Assembly: GCF_011806385.1 (NCBI RefSeq)
Contig: NZ_JAATOX010000023.1
Span: forward strand, 1 to 42,888
DNA: 42,888 nucleotides
Origin: Phaeobacter sp. HF9A
GTDB lineage: Bacteria > Pseudomonadota > Alphaproteobacteria > Rhodobacterales > Rhodobacteraceae
Reading direction: 5' to 3'
How positions within the stretch are numbered: the first letter of the stretch is position 1; each line of letters opens with the position of its first letter. The notes beneath the pieces were generated by a model. It did no database searches and was not told the DNA's origin. It was given only the letters and a program-made list of their open reading frames with translations. A program made the position numbers and the translations under genes. Of this stretch, positions 31,878 to 41,000 are shown in pieces.

Positions 31878-33256
31878 TGGGACAATATGAAACCGATCTG
31901 ACTGTCGCCGGGCAGGAGAACTATCCGCAGTATAACGCGCTGTGGCACCTGCAAACCCTGGGCGTGCTGGACGAGCGCAATGCACCGCGGGGCTGGTCCC
32001 CGATGACACCGCAGAAACCCACGCGCGTGGCCGTGATCGACACCTCTGTCGCGCCGCAGCATCCCAACCTCAAGGACACGATCAACACGGAGCTGTCGAT
32101 CGACTTTTTCTCCGCGCGGCTCGGCTCCTTTCCCTATCGTGGCGAGCTGGACACGCTTGATCTGGACTGGGACACCAACATCGCTGATGGGCTGCCTCAT
32201 TCCGTGCGTCTGTTGACAGAATTCACGGATCGGCTGTCGAACGGGTCTGCCGCCCATCACAACAAGGTCCAGCCCTGCACACAGCCCGATTTCTCCGGCC
32301 ATGGAACCTGTATCGCAGGCCTTGTCGGCGCCCGGCCCTGCGTGGCGCAGCGCCGCCTAGCATCCGGCGAGACCCAGCCTCTGGTCCTGCCCTATGCCGG
32401 TGTCGATCCGATGTGCGAAATCGTTCAGCTCTCGACCAATTTTGATCCCGAACCGGAAGGTATGATTCTGGCCTTCCTCTACGCCGAGCTGATCCAGGCC
32501 GATGTCGTGCTGCTGCCGCGCACGATTTCGGACCCCAGCCGGATTGTGCCTGAACTGGGCGATATCATGCTCGGCAATCACAGCATAAAGGATCTGGTTC
32601 GTCAGATTGCCGCCACCCCGGCCCAGGACGAGATGTGGAGCGAACTGGCTGAACTCATCGTCAACGTGTCGCAAAAACGGCCCGTCGTCTGCGCCGCCGG
32701 GAACGCCAATGAAGAGGGCGCGATCTATCCGGCGAACCTCGCCACCGATCACAATGGCATCATCTCGGTCGGAGCGGTAAACGCCAAAGGGTTCCCCAGC
32801 AGCTACTCGGGCCGTCAAGGCATCACCGTCTTTGCCCCGAGCAATGACGCCAAGTCCTTTGACGCCACCTCGGTACGTTTGGACGAGCGATCAGCTGACT
32901 ACGAGGGGATTGGTGTTCCTGCGAGCAATGAGAACGAGAAGTATTCCAGCTTTGACGTGATCAGCACCGATGTGCCCGGGCCAGCGGGCTACTCGGGCAG
33001 CGTCTTTGCGGGCCCGCCGCGCGATGGGGCGCTCCAGGAATATGGGTCGTATTTCAGCCGGTTTGGCGGCACCTCTGCGGCCTCTGCCTTGGTGGCGGGC
33101 TTCTTGTCACTGGGGCGCACGGTCGCGGCGTATCCCTGCGGTTCGGGGAGCGCGGCGAAGAGTTGGCTCTTGTCAAAAAGCCACCAGCAAGCGGACAGCG
33201 ATATCCCTTTCCAGGTCCCCTGCTGGTCAGGGACGCCCCAGTTTCCTGACTCATAG
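31877..33256 (+). CDS. Second subtilisin-like (S8) serine protease, no prodomain
   Basis: A 459-aa protein starting MGQYETDLTVAGQENYPQYN at 31877, one base into the stop of the PAP2-like gene. The triad is present: D55 in VAVIDTSVAPQHPN, H142 in FSGHGTCIAG (Cys instead of the usual His after GHGT) and S400 in GGTSAASALVAG. The oxyanion Asn is in VVCAAGNANEEGAIYP. There are large insertions between D and H (about 85 residues) and between the Asn and Ser motifs. There is no signal peptide and no inhibitory prodomain, so it would be active on folding and is probably cytoplasmic. It may act on the same precursor or regulate the first protease. It ends the operon; only weakly structured sequence follows. 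Confidence 0.88.
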   Translation: MGQYETDLTVAGQENYPQYNALWHLQTLGVLDERNAPRGWSPMTPQKPTRVAVIDTSVAPQHPNLKDTINTELSIDFFSARLGSFPYRGELDTLDLDWDTNIADGLPHSVRLLTEFTDRLSNGSAAHHNKVQPCTQPDFSGHGTCIAGLVGARPCVAQRRLASGETQPLVLPYAGVDPMCEIVQLSTNFDPEPEGMILAFLYAELIQADVVLLPRTISDPSRIVPELGDIMLGNHSIKDLVRQIAATPAQDEMWSELAELIVNVSQKRPVVCAAGNANEEGAIYPANLATDHNGIISVGAVNAKGFPSSYSGRQGITVFAPSNDAKSFDATSVRLDERSADYEGIGVPASNENEKYSSFDVISTDVPGPAGYSGSVFAGPPRDGALQEYGSYFSRFGGTSAASALVAGFLSLGRTVAAYPCGSGSAAKSWLLSKSHQQADSDIPFQVPCWSGTPQFPDS

Positions 33257-33625
33257 AGCCATATCGGCGGCAGGTGCGCAGAGCGTGTGATGCGGGTTTG
33301 TGATCTTTCACACCCACGCGCCTGCTGCTGTGTCGTTTTTGTGTGGGGACCGGGCGCAAACGCGAACATCCGCCTTATTTGAGGCGGTTTTGATTTTGGT
33401 ATTTGGTTGCGGGAGTAGGATTTGAACCTACGACCTTCAGGTTATGAGAGCGCTTAGGGCGTCTCGCACCCTCTGCCCCGATTTGCGCCCGCCTACTATA
33501 TCTTATTGGTTTTGCTCATTTTTCATTGACGTCAAACTTCACCGGCTTCTACCTCTTACGCCAAGATATGCGTTCATTTGCTTCCACAGTGCTTCCACGG
33601 AAGCGAAGCAGAGAGGAGACCAAAC
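33257..33625. other. Non-coding junction between the peptide locus and the integrated element
   Basis: No gene is supported. It contains several imperfect short inverted repeats just after the second protease gene (for example TGTGA-TCTT-TCACA near 33300), the tRNA fragment at 33404-33448 and about 175 bp of leader before the integrase, with its GAGAGGAG ribosome site at 33611-33618. Confidence 0.5.
33404..33448 (-). other. 3' fragment of an initiator tRNA-Met gene (attachment-site copy)
   Basis: Read on the minus strand, the 45 bases run from anticodon loop CTCATAA through stem CCTGA, variable AGGTC, T-arm GTAGG-TTCAAAT-CCTAC and acceptor TCCCGCA to the encoded end ACCA. The CTCATAACC...GGTC...CCCGCAACCA pattern is that of bacterial tRNA-fMet. 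Beyond 33448 the sequence no longer pairs or matches, so the 5' half is absent. Such a displaced 3' end beside a tyrosine integrase marks one end of an element that targets this tRNA gene. Confidence 0.85.
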
Positions 33626-34804
33626 ATGCCAAAACTGACGAAACGAACCGTCGAAGCCCTCATGCCAGAGGCCAAGGATTACTTCCTCTGGGACAGCCAA
33701 ATTGCAGGTTTTGGCGTCCGGGTCATGCCCTCTGGCGCGAAGACCTATCAGGCGCAGTATCGAAAAGGTGGCAGAACCCGGCGCGTATCGGTTGGGCGGC
33801 ATGGCAAAATCACCGTTGATGAAGCCCGTAAGCTGGCCAAGGAGATCATGGGACAGGTCGCCAAGGGCGAGAACCCCGCCGAAGAGATCTCACAGCACCG
33901 CAAGGCCCCCACCGTGGCTGCGCTCTGTGAGCGCTTCTTTGAGGCCCACGCAAAGGAACGTTGCAAGCCTTCCACCCAAAAGGAATATCGGCGCGCCATT
34001 GATCTGTTTATCGTACCCGCACTGGGGAGCTTTAAGGTCGTAGACGTCGAGCGCCGGGACATTGCCGAGTTGCATCACAAATTCCGCGACAAACCCTATC
34101 AGGCAAACCGGACGCTGGGCGTTCTGTCGAAGATGTTCAATCTGGCCGAGATCTGGGGCCTGCGCCCGGATGGCTCTAATCCCTGCCGCCATGTCCCGAA
34201 GTATCGCGAGGTGAAGCGGGAACGCTTCTTGAGCCAATCGGAGCTGCAACGGTTGGGGCAGGTTCTGACCGAGGTGGAACGCGAAGACAGCGAGACGCCG
34301 CATATGGTCGCGGCGTTCCGGCTATTAATCCTGACCGGCTGCCGGTTGGGTGAGATCCAAACTTTGAAATGGGACTACATCACCACCAACGGCATGGAGC
34401 TGCCCGACAGTAAAACCGGGGCGCGGCGCATCCCCCTGCCCCAACCGGCGCGGGATGTGCTGGCGCGCCTGCCGCGCACCCCCGGCAACCCTTACGTGAT
34501 CGAAGGGAAACTGCCCGGCCAATATGCCACTGACCTGCAACACCCATGGCGGCGCATCCGAGACCGGGCGGGCCTTTCTGGCGTGCGCATTCATGACTTG
34601 CGCCATACCTATGCATCGAATGCGGTCTCTGCCGGAATGCCGATCCAGATGGTTGGGCGATTGCTGGGCCATACCCAGATCCAAACCACAATGCGGTATG
34701 CACATCTGGCAGATGATCCGGTCCGGCAAGCCGCAGAAGAAAACGCCGCGCGGCTGGGATCTATGGTCGGTGATATTGGACGTCCGAGATTGCGGGCCGT
34801 GTAG
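33626..34804 (+). CDS. Tyrosine recombinase / site-specific integrase
   Basis: A 392-aa P4-type integrase; the ATG at 33626 has GAGAGGAGA upstream. It has an N-terminal arm-binding DUF4102-like domain (about 1-90, starting MPKLTKRTVEALMPEAKDYF), a core-binding SAM-like domain (about 100-190) and a catalytic domain. The catalytic residues are Arg in LTGCRLGEIQ, His/Arg in HDLRHTYAS, His in LLGHTQIQTT and the nucleophile in MRYAHLADDP. It cuts and joins DNA at the tRNA-fMet site through a 3'-phosphotyrosine. It lies 178 bp from the tRNA fragment, reading into the element, the usual place for such an integrase. All catalytic residues are intact. Confidence 0.95.
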   Translation: MPKLTKRTVEALMPEAKDYFLWDSQIAGFGVRVMPSGAKTYQAQYRKGGRTRRVSVGRHGKITVDEARKLAKEIMGQVAKGENPAEEISQHRKAPTVAALCERFFEAHAKERCKPSTQKEYRRAIDLFIVPALGSFKVVDVERRDIAELHHKFRDKPYQANRTLGVLSKMFNLAEIWGLRPDGSNPCRHVPKYREVKRERFLSQSELQRLGQVLTEVEREDSETPHMVAAFRLLILTGCRLGEIQTLKWDYITTNGMELPDSKTGARRIPLPQPARDVLARLPRTPGNPYVIEGKLPGQYATDLQHPWRRIRDRAGLSGVRIHDLRHTYASNAVSAGMPIQMVGRLLGHTQIQTTMRYAHLADDPVRQAAEENAARLGSMVGDIGRPRLRAV

Positions 34805-34815
34805 CGGCACGTACC

Positions 34816-34930
34816 GATACGTAGGGGCTAAGGTTGCCGCCAATCCCGTACGTTACGTATAAGGGTTTCTAGACCCACCAACCGACCGTTACCTATACGT
34901 AGGGACCGGCCAACGCCTACGTATACGTAT
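34816..34930. repeat. TACGTA repeat cluster (candidate iterons or operators)
   Basis: Five TACGTA hexamers lie at 34818, 34854, 34896, 34918 and 34924 within 112 bp. Several are embedded in a longer ATACGTAGGG/CCTACGTA word. They fill the gap between the integrase and the 243-aa gene. The density is far above chance for a 6-mer, which suggests a binding array for an element-encoded protein. Confidence 0.7.
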
Positions 34931-34954
34931 CATAACAGACAAGAGACATTTCCT

Positions 34955-35686
34955 TTGACCAGTCATTCCACAGATCAGCTAAAATACCTGTGGCGCATCA
35001 GCGTGCCGCTGTCCCGCGTTTGGGTCGAGTACGGCGAACCCAAACTCAAGGCACGCTGGGAAGAATTGCAAAAGGTCTCCGCCATCACTGCATTCGATGA
35101 CGCAGCGCAACAAGTTCGCGATGCAGAATGTAGCCCGATGGAAAAGATGCAAATGCTTTTGCAGAAACCACAGGAAATCTTGACCGCGCGGGCAGAAGTT
35201 GAACGTAAGCTCAAACAAAATATCCTAAGCTATATCTCGCAGGGGCATGCCCATGCCTACGGGTTTGAAGCCCCGCGCAAAGTCGCCAATGCTCCGGTCT
35301 ACATTCCCAAATCAACTTGGGCTGGAAAGGTTGATTGGTACGAGCGCACGCTTAGCCATCAGGGGCTAGAATTTGTGGAAGTGCGCATAACCACCAACCG
35401 TATCCGCAATGAGATCCTAGACCGTGGCAATGTCACGGTAAAAGCCCCCACGCCTGCTGGCCGCCCCACTATCGGCCCATCGATCCAAGCTGCATTCAAG
35501 GCCTTGGAAAAAAGTGGGGAGATCGATCTGTCTGCGTCTCAACGGTCGCACTACCCCAAGATCCAAGCGTGGCTGGAATTGAACGCACCTGATCTGAACG
35601 TGCCTGCCGCGCAAATTTCCGGCAAAACAATACACAAATATTTTTCGCCTCTTTTCAAAGACTTAAAGAAAGTCTCAAATCTATAA
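34955..35686 (+). CDS. Element-encoded protein of unknown function
   Basis: A 243-aa protein starting MTSHSTDQLKYLWRISVPLS. I do not recognise a named family. The first 110 residues are helical and charged (EKMQMLLQKPQEILTARAEV). Residues about 110-165 look like a beta-rich segment (LEFVEVRITTNRIRNEILDR). The end after the PTPAGRPTIGP linker resembles a small helical DNA-binding domain (LSASQRSHYPKIQAWLELNA). It is soluble, with no signal peptide. The TACGTA array lies directly upstream, so autoregulation or replication/excision control is possible. An AT-rich hairpin (35681-35690 with 35695-35705) overlaps its stop codon and may end the transcript. Confidence 0.7.
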   Translation: MTSHSTDQLKYLWRISVPLSRVWVEYGEPKLKARWEELQKVSAITAFDDAAQQVRDAECSPMEKMQMLLQKPQEILTARAEVERKLKQNILSYISQGHAHAYGFEAPRKVANAPVYIPKSTWAGKVDWYERTLSHQGLEFVEVRITTNRIRNEILDRGNVTVKAPTPAGRPTIGPSIQAAFKALEKSGEIDLSASQRSHYPKIQAWLELNAPDLNVPAAQISGKTIHKYFSPLFKDLKKVSNL

Positions 35687-35769
35687 ATCCTAGAGGAATT
35701 TATAGAACTATTTAGAGATTTTGTCTTGGGGCAAGCCTAGAGCATCGAAAACGAAACAAGGGTAAAACG

Positions 35770-36018
35770 ATGCTCAACAAGACACCAGCCAACGCAAACA
35801 ACGCCCCCGCACAGGACTATTTGGACGGCTTCATTGACGAACGCACAGCGGCGGATTTCCTCTGCCAGAGCGTGCGCACCATCCAGAAATGGCGCGTCAC
35901 CGGCTACGGCCCGAAGTTCTACAAATCGGGCCGTTCTGTGCGCTATCGCCGCCGCGACCTGCTGGAATGGGCAGAAGGTCGCCGCCACGGCAGCACCAGC
36001 AGCTACAGCGCCGCATAA
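35770..36018 (+). CDS. AlpA/excisionase-like helix-turn-helix protein
   Basis: An 82-aa protein with AAGGG upstream of the ATG. Residues about 18-68 form a MerR-type helix-turn-helix of the excisionase/AlpA (HTH_17) class: DERTAADFLCQSVRTIQKWR then GPKFYKSGRSVRYRRRDLLE. Such proteins bend DNA at the attachment site or activate the integrase gene of P4-like satellites and islands. It stands between the 243-aa gene and the small conserved protein, in the early-control part of the element. It could act as recombination directionality factor; the sequence alone cannot separate this from transcriptional activation. Confidence 0.87.
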   Translation: MLNKTPANANNAPAQDYLDGFIDERTAADFLCQSVRTIQKWRVTGYGPKFYKSGRSVRYRRRDLLEWAEGRRHGSTSSYSAA

Positions 36019-36135
36019 GTTTTGCCCGCGTCGGGGTTGGCAGCGCCGCGCGGGATTTTGGGGCCGGATGGCTCTCAGGGGCGCGGGCGAAACAGTCTCG
36101 CGCCCTTTCTTCTCCCAAATTCAGGACAAATCACC

Positions 36136-36354
36136 ATGGCAAATCAGCCTGCACAGAAATTCAAGATCGGCCTTATCACGGCCACCGTCTGGCAGAATGA
36201 CGGGTTCTATTCCGTTGATCTGTCGCGCAGCTACAAGACCGATACCGGCGAGTGGCGCAATACCGGCAGTTTCCACCATTCAGATCTTCTCAATCTGGCC
36301 AAATGCGCGGAACGCGCTGAGATCTGGATTGGCCGTCAAATATCTGCAAAGTGA
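36136..36354 (+). CDS. Conserved small protein of integrative elements
   Basis: A 72-aa protein starting MANQPAQKFKIGLITATVWQ; I prefer this ATG because AGGACA precedes it and the upstream part of the frame overlaps non-coding text. It is a compact, probably all-beta domain with WQNDGFYSVDLSRSYKTDTG and FHHSDLLNLAKCAERAEIWI. I recognise this as a type repeatedly seen beside integrases and replication genes in proteobacterial islands, but I know no proven function. A small OB-like nucleic-acid-binding fold would fit the length. Three hairpins and the replication-initiator-like gene follow. Confidence 0.75.
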   Translation: MANQPAQKFKIGLITATVWQNDGFYSVDLSRSYKTDTGEWRNTGSFHHSDLLNLAKCAERAEIWIGRQISAK

Positions 36355-36360
36355 TCCAGC

Positions 36361-36506
36361 GCCGGGCCATGCCCGGCCCCAAAACCCATGCTGCCCCGCC
36401 GGAGGCAGAAAGGGGGTCAAAGACCCCCGCCCCCTTTCCCAACATCTCGACAGACACGGCGGCCAAATGGGCCGCGCGGGAGGGGGGGCTTGTAACACCC
36501 CCCTCC
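36361..36506. promoter_or_regulatory. Three-hairpin region ahead of the Rep-like gene (candidate origin)
   Basis: Three perfect inverted repeats follow each other: 36361-36367 with 36371-36377 (7 bp), 36412-36418 with 36422-36428 (7 bp) and 36479-36487 with 36498-36506 (9 bp). They lie in the 180-bp gap directly before the initiator-like gene. They could be a nicking origin, a leader-control region or terminators. Confidence 0.45.
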
Positions 36507-36534
36507 ACGAATACGAAAGCGAAGGCCAGCGTAA

Positions 36535-37683
36535 ATGGAAGCGGATATCCTGCATTCGGGCTTTGATGGGCTTAAATTCACTGTCGAGACCGATATCCCA
36601 CCAGAACTGCGTACCGCGCTGGCGGAGGCCAAAGCGCAGGCAGTTCAATCCAGCGCTGAGGCCATTCTAGAATTCGGCTCTGTGGCCCTCTCAGTGCGCC
36701 GTACAGGCGGTTCTGCCTTTTCCGCCCATACTGGGGAGTATGGGGCCGAGTGGTACTTTCTCGACCCGGAAAACCGCCCTGCAAACAATCCCGGCATCAC
36801 CGTGGACTTTCGCGCTTTCCTGCTCGCCACTGGCGGGCTGGACGCCGCAGAGAAACACTTTCGCACTTGCATGGACGCCTTTGGCATCCGTTATTCCGAT
36901 CACCTGTTGCGAGTGACGCGCGTGGACTATGCCATCGACTTTCTCGCGCCATGGTTTGAACCAGACCGCGAGGCTCTGGTGGTGCCTCCCGGCACCCGTG
37001 TTCAGGAACACACCGGCATTGATGAAACCGAAACCCACGCAACTGGCGCGCGTGTCACCGGCCTACGCGCCGGAGCCGTCGCCAACCGACAATTGGTGAT
37101 CTACGACAAACGGCAAGAGGTCATGCAGAAGGGCAAGCTGGGCTGGCTGACGATCTGGAACGACGCGCGCGCCCAATTGAACCGCCCGCCCTTGGATCTG
37201 TCCGACCGGCTGGCAAGCCAAGTCTGGCGGTTTGAGCTACGCATGGGGTCCAAACAACTGCGCAACCGCTGGGAAATGCGAAGTTGGCAAGACCTACGCG
37301 ATATGGTCGGAGACGCCTACACCGAGTTCTGCGACAAAATCCGTTACACCTGCCCCACCAGTGACAGCAACCGCGCCCGCTGGCCCACGCACGACCTCTG
37401 GCGCGAGGTCGCCAGCGTCATCGCCAATGACCTGTATGAGAATTGCTCTGGCGTGCTACCCAGCGATGTGATCGAGACCAACCTGGCCGAACACATGCGC
37501 ATGCTGGACCGACAAATCCTAGGCCTTCTGGTGTCACGAGCTGCCGCGTCAGAGGTGCAACCGGAGGGGTTTGCAGAGTTTCTCGACACGCATATCGAAG
37601 CGATCCAGCGTTTGTCTGAGGAACACCCTACACCGCTGGCAGAGCGCATCGGCAAGGCGGCGGGGCGGTACCGGTTTAGGTAA
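36535..37683 (+). CDS. Replication-initiation-factor-like protein (Rep_trans type)
   Basis: A 382-aa protein starting MEADILHSGFDGLKFTVETD. The layout recalls rolling-circle initiators of the Rep_trans/replication initiation factor class: an early beta-rich domain, the paired motif LRVTRVDYAIDFLAPW near residue 125, NRQLVIYDKRQEVMQKG near 185, and SQVWRFELRMGSKQLRNRW near 225. The C-terminal 120 residues are helical. I cannot identify the nicking tyrosine with certainty. It follows a hairpin-rich stretch that may be its origin. Such proteins let integrated elements replicate as circles after excision. The assignment is by motif look only. Confidence 0.65.
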   Translation: MEADILHSGFDGLKFTVETDIPPELRTALAEAKAQAVQSSAEAILEFGSVALSVRRTGGSAFSAHTGEYGAEWYFLDPENRPANNPGITVDFRAFLLATGGLDAAEKHFRTCMDAFGIRYSDHLLRVTRVDYAIDFLAPWFEPDREALVVPPGTRVQEHTGIDETETHATGARVTGLRAGAVANRQLVIYDKRQEVMQKGKLGWLTIWNDARAQLNRPPLDLSDRLASQVWRFELRMGSKQLRNRWEMRSWQDLRDMVGDAYTEFCDKIRYTCPTSDSNRARWPTHDLWREVASVIANDLYENCSGVLPSDVIETNLAEHMRMLDRQILGLLVSRAAASEVQPEGFAEFLDTHIEAIQRLSEEHPTPLAERIGKAAGRYRFR

Positions 37684-38016
37684 TCCTGAACTTGTCTGCG
37701 CTCCGCTTCAAATGTCAGCAAAGCGCAGAAAGCGCCCTTTGCAAACTCAGCCGTTTGTCGCAATCAGCTGAGTATTTATGCTGCGGCGCAGTCCGCCGTT
37801 CCTGCCGTTCGCTGTGTCTGCGAGGGTTTCTGACTCGACGACCTCACACAGTTCGGGACGGAAACGCCGCTCCCATCGCAAAAGCAGTTTCGGCTGGCAG
37901 CCCGAAGCGGACAAGCATTTTAGGTCTCTCCTGCGCTGCTCAGATGGTTCAATTTTTGGTTGATTAGCCCTTTGCGGCAGAGTGTAGTGACTCACAAATC
38001 TGATTTGGAACGCAAA
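37684..38016. other. Intergenic stretch between the element core and its cargo
   Basis: No gene is supported in this 333-bp gap. It holds short self-similar words such as AAAGCGCAGAAAGCGCCC near 37720 and a GC-rich central block. It has the look of the decayed intergenic repeats often seen in Rhodobacterales, but I cannot confirm this. Base composition changes here, from the GC-rich element core to the AT-richer cargo. Confidence 0.35.
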
Positions 38017-41000
38017 ATGATAGATACGAACATTCTACTACGTGGTTCTGAGTGGCGCAGATGGGATCCACATATCCATGCGCCAGGGACCGTATTGAAT
38101 GATCAGTACCCCACTTTCGAAGGGGAGCCAACAGAAGAGGCTTGGGACCTCTATCTGCGAGCTTTAGAGACCTCTACTCCAGTTATCGAGGCGCTTGGGG
38201 TTACCGATTACTACAGCACTGAGTGCTATCAGAAAGTCCGGGAGTTCGGTCAACGTGGGCGGCTAGGTAGCGTCGGTCTTATCTTTCCAAATGTTGAATT
38301 GCGATACGGTGTAGGCACCGCTAAGGGCGCGCCTGTAAACTTTCACCTGATGGTATCGCCGGAAGATCCAGAACATCTGGAAAAACTGTCTCGTTTCCTC
38401 GCCAAGCTAACTTTCAAATCGGGAACTGACACGTACCGATGCACCCCCGAAGACATCAGACGTCTCGGACGGGATTTTACAGGTAAATCGCTAAATGATC
38501 GCGCGGCCTTTTCGGCGGGGGCAAACCAATTCAAGATTGAAGTCGATCCGTTCATCGAAGCTTGGCAGGACACGCCGTGGATCAGAGACAATGCACTAAT
38601 TGCAGTTCCCGGAAGCAATCAAGATGGATCTGCTGGACTGCAAAAAGACGCTTCTCTCGCAGCACTTCGCCGCAAGATTGAACGTATTGCTAATGTTATT
38701 TTTGCTTCGCAGCCGAAGCAACGTGACTTCTGGGCCGGATTATCCGGAAAACTTTCAGAGGAAGACTTCATCGACTCCTACGGCTGCTACAAGCCCTGCA
38801 TGCATGGCAGCGACGCCCATGAATTGGCAAGAGTAGGCGTACCAGATCTGCAAAGATATACGTGGATCAAGGGCGACTTGAGCTTTGAGAGTTTACGTCA
38901 AGTCTGCCTTGAACCCGTTCACCGCGTCATAGTGGCGACAGATCCCCCCACCGGGGCGTTGTCCTCGCAAGCCATCAGTTGTGTCAGTGTAAAAAATGCT
39001 GACTGGTTTGGTAATAAACCTATTCCTCTGAACGCAGGTTTAATCGGGATTATTGGCGCGCGAGGATCGGGGAAAACCGCACTAGCTGATATGATTGCCG
39101 GTGGCGCATATGCACTTTCCGATCATGTAAATGAAAAGTCGTTCGTGCGAAGAGCACGGGAACTTTTGGGCGACGCGGAACCATGTCTATGCTGGCAAGA
39201 TGGTACCGAAACTTCCAATCCGCTCAGTTCTATCGACCATGAAGAAGTGTGGGATGCGCCGAAGGTTCAATATTTGTCGCAGCAGTTTGTAGAACAACTC
39301 TGCTCATCTGATGGTGCTACCGAAGCGCTTCTAAAAGAAATACAGCGTGTTATCTTCTTGTCGCATCCACGTGAAACGCGAGCTGACGCGGTAGATTTTG
39401 GCCAACTATTGGACCTAAGAGCTGCTAGAGGACGAGAGGCGCGGCAACGCTACGAAATCGCTATCGCTCAGATTGGCGAACAAATCGGAAAGTTGCGAGA
39501 TCAACAAAATGCCTTGAATGGGCTGAAGAGAAAGCGAGATGATCTCGCCGATCAGAAGCGCAAAGATAATGATCAGCGAGCAAAACTCGTACCAAAATCG
39601 GCTGAGAAGCACGCCCAAGATTATGAGAAGGTAACATTAGCTGCTGAAAAAGTACGCCAAGCCATCGAAGGTGAGGATCGTAGGCTAGCCCAGCTAGATT
39701 TGCTGGAAGACTACGTCAATGACTTTCAGAATAGACAAGTACCTAACCAGCTGGCTGAACTGAAAGCTGAGCACGCACGAGCGGGCCTCGAAGATGCAAT
39801 GTGGGAGTCTTTCCGTCTTAAGTTCACTGGTGATGTCTCCGGGACCATTGAGGCCGAAAGAAAGCAAGCCGGGAAGAGAAAGAAGCAGTTGACAGGTAAG
39901 GCTGCAGTCAAACCGTCGCCGGAGGATCCACCAACAGAGGTCAGTCTACTGCCCGCAGATACACCGATTGAAACACTGCCATTGTCTCTTTTGGCCGCCG
40001 AAGAAGAACGGCTACAACGTTTGATCGGAGTGGACAAAAACAAGCAAAGGCAACACGCTCAGCTGTCTGAGAAAATCCGCCGAGCTGACGCGTCGTTGAA
40101 GTCGCTAGAAACTCAAATACAAACATCGGAGGCGGCTAAAACCGAGATTGCGGCAAAGCTCGAAGAAAGAGATCGGAGTTACGAAGGGGTTTTCGCGGGT
40201 ATCGTTGCGGAAGAAGTAGCTCTCGCTGACCTCTATGCCCCCTTGATGAAGCGCTTGGACCGAGAAAGCGGTGCCCTAGGTAAGCTCCGCTTTTCTATCA
40301 GACGACATGTTGACGTTAAGAGCTGGGCAGATCGCGGAGAGGAATTGTTTGACAAGCGCCGCAGCAGCGGTTTTCAGGGGCTTGGAGCCTTACAGAAAGC
40401 AGCCATGGTGCATTTAGCCCCATCTTGGCAAAACGGTGATGCCGCCGCAGTTTCCGCCGCAATGGCGGAGTTTCGGGACAAGCACGATCAAGACATTCGA
40501 GCGAGTGCCAAAGTGGATCCAAACATTGATCGACCGAGTTGGCTCAGGTGGCTAAAAGACGCCTCAGAATGGCTATATAGCACGGAGCATATCCGATTGT
40601 CGTATGGCATTCAGTATGAAGGTGTTGAACTCGAGACACTGTCTCCCGGAACGCGCGGTATTGTGCTGTTGCTGCTTTATCTTGCCATCGATACCGAAGA
40701 TGACAGGCCGCTGATAATTGACCAACCTGAAGAAAACTTGGACCCGAAGTCGATCTTCAATGAGTTGGTCGGACTTTTCAGAGATGCCAAACTTCGCCGT
40801 CAGATTATCGTTGTAACCCATAACGCCAACCTGATCGTTAACACTGACGCAGAGCAAGTCATCGTTGCGGAATGTGGGCCCCTGCGCGCCAATTCTTTGC
40901 CAAACTTCACTTACACTAGTGGATCTCTAGAAAACCCAGTCATTCGCAAGCACGTCTGCGAAATTCTTGAGGGAGGCGAAAGAGCTTTTCAAGAACGTGC

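Noticed and set aside
33404-33480. A complete tRNA gene
   Set aside because: Only the half from the anticodon loop to CCA matches; the sequence beyond 33448 neither pairs with the anticodon stem nor contains a D-arm or the 5' acceptor strand.
35897-36118. A 73-codon minus-strand open frame across the AlpA-like gene end
   Set aside because: It overlaps the well-supported helix-turn-helix gene and lacks a ribosome site or family likeness.
37778-37963. A 61-codon open frame in the gap before the PHP-ATPase gene
   Set aside because: It has no ribosome site, shows no recognisable composition or domain, and competing frames of similar length cover the same gap.
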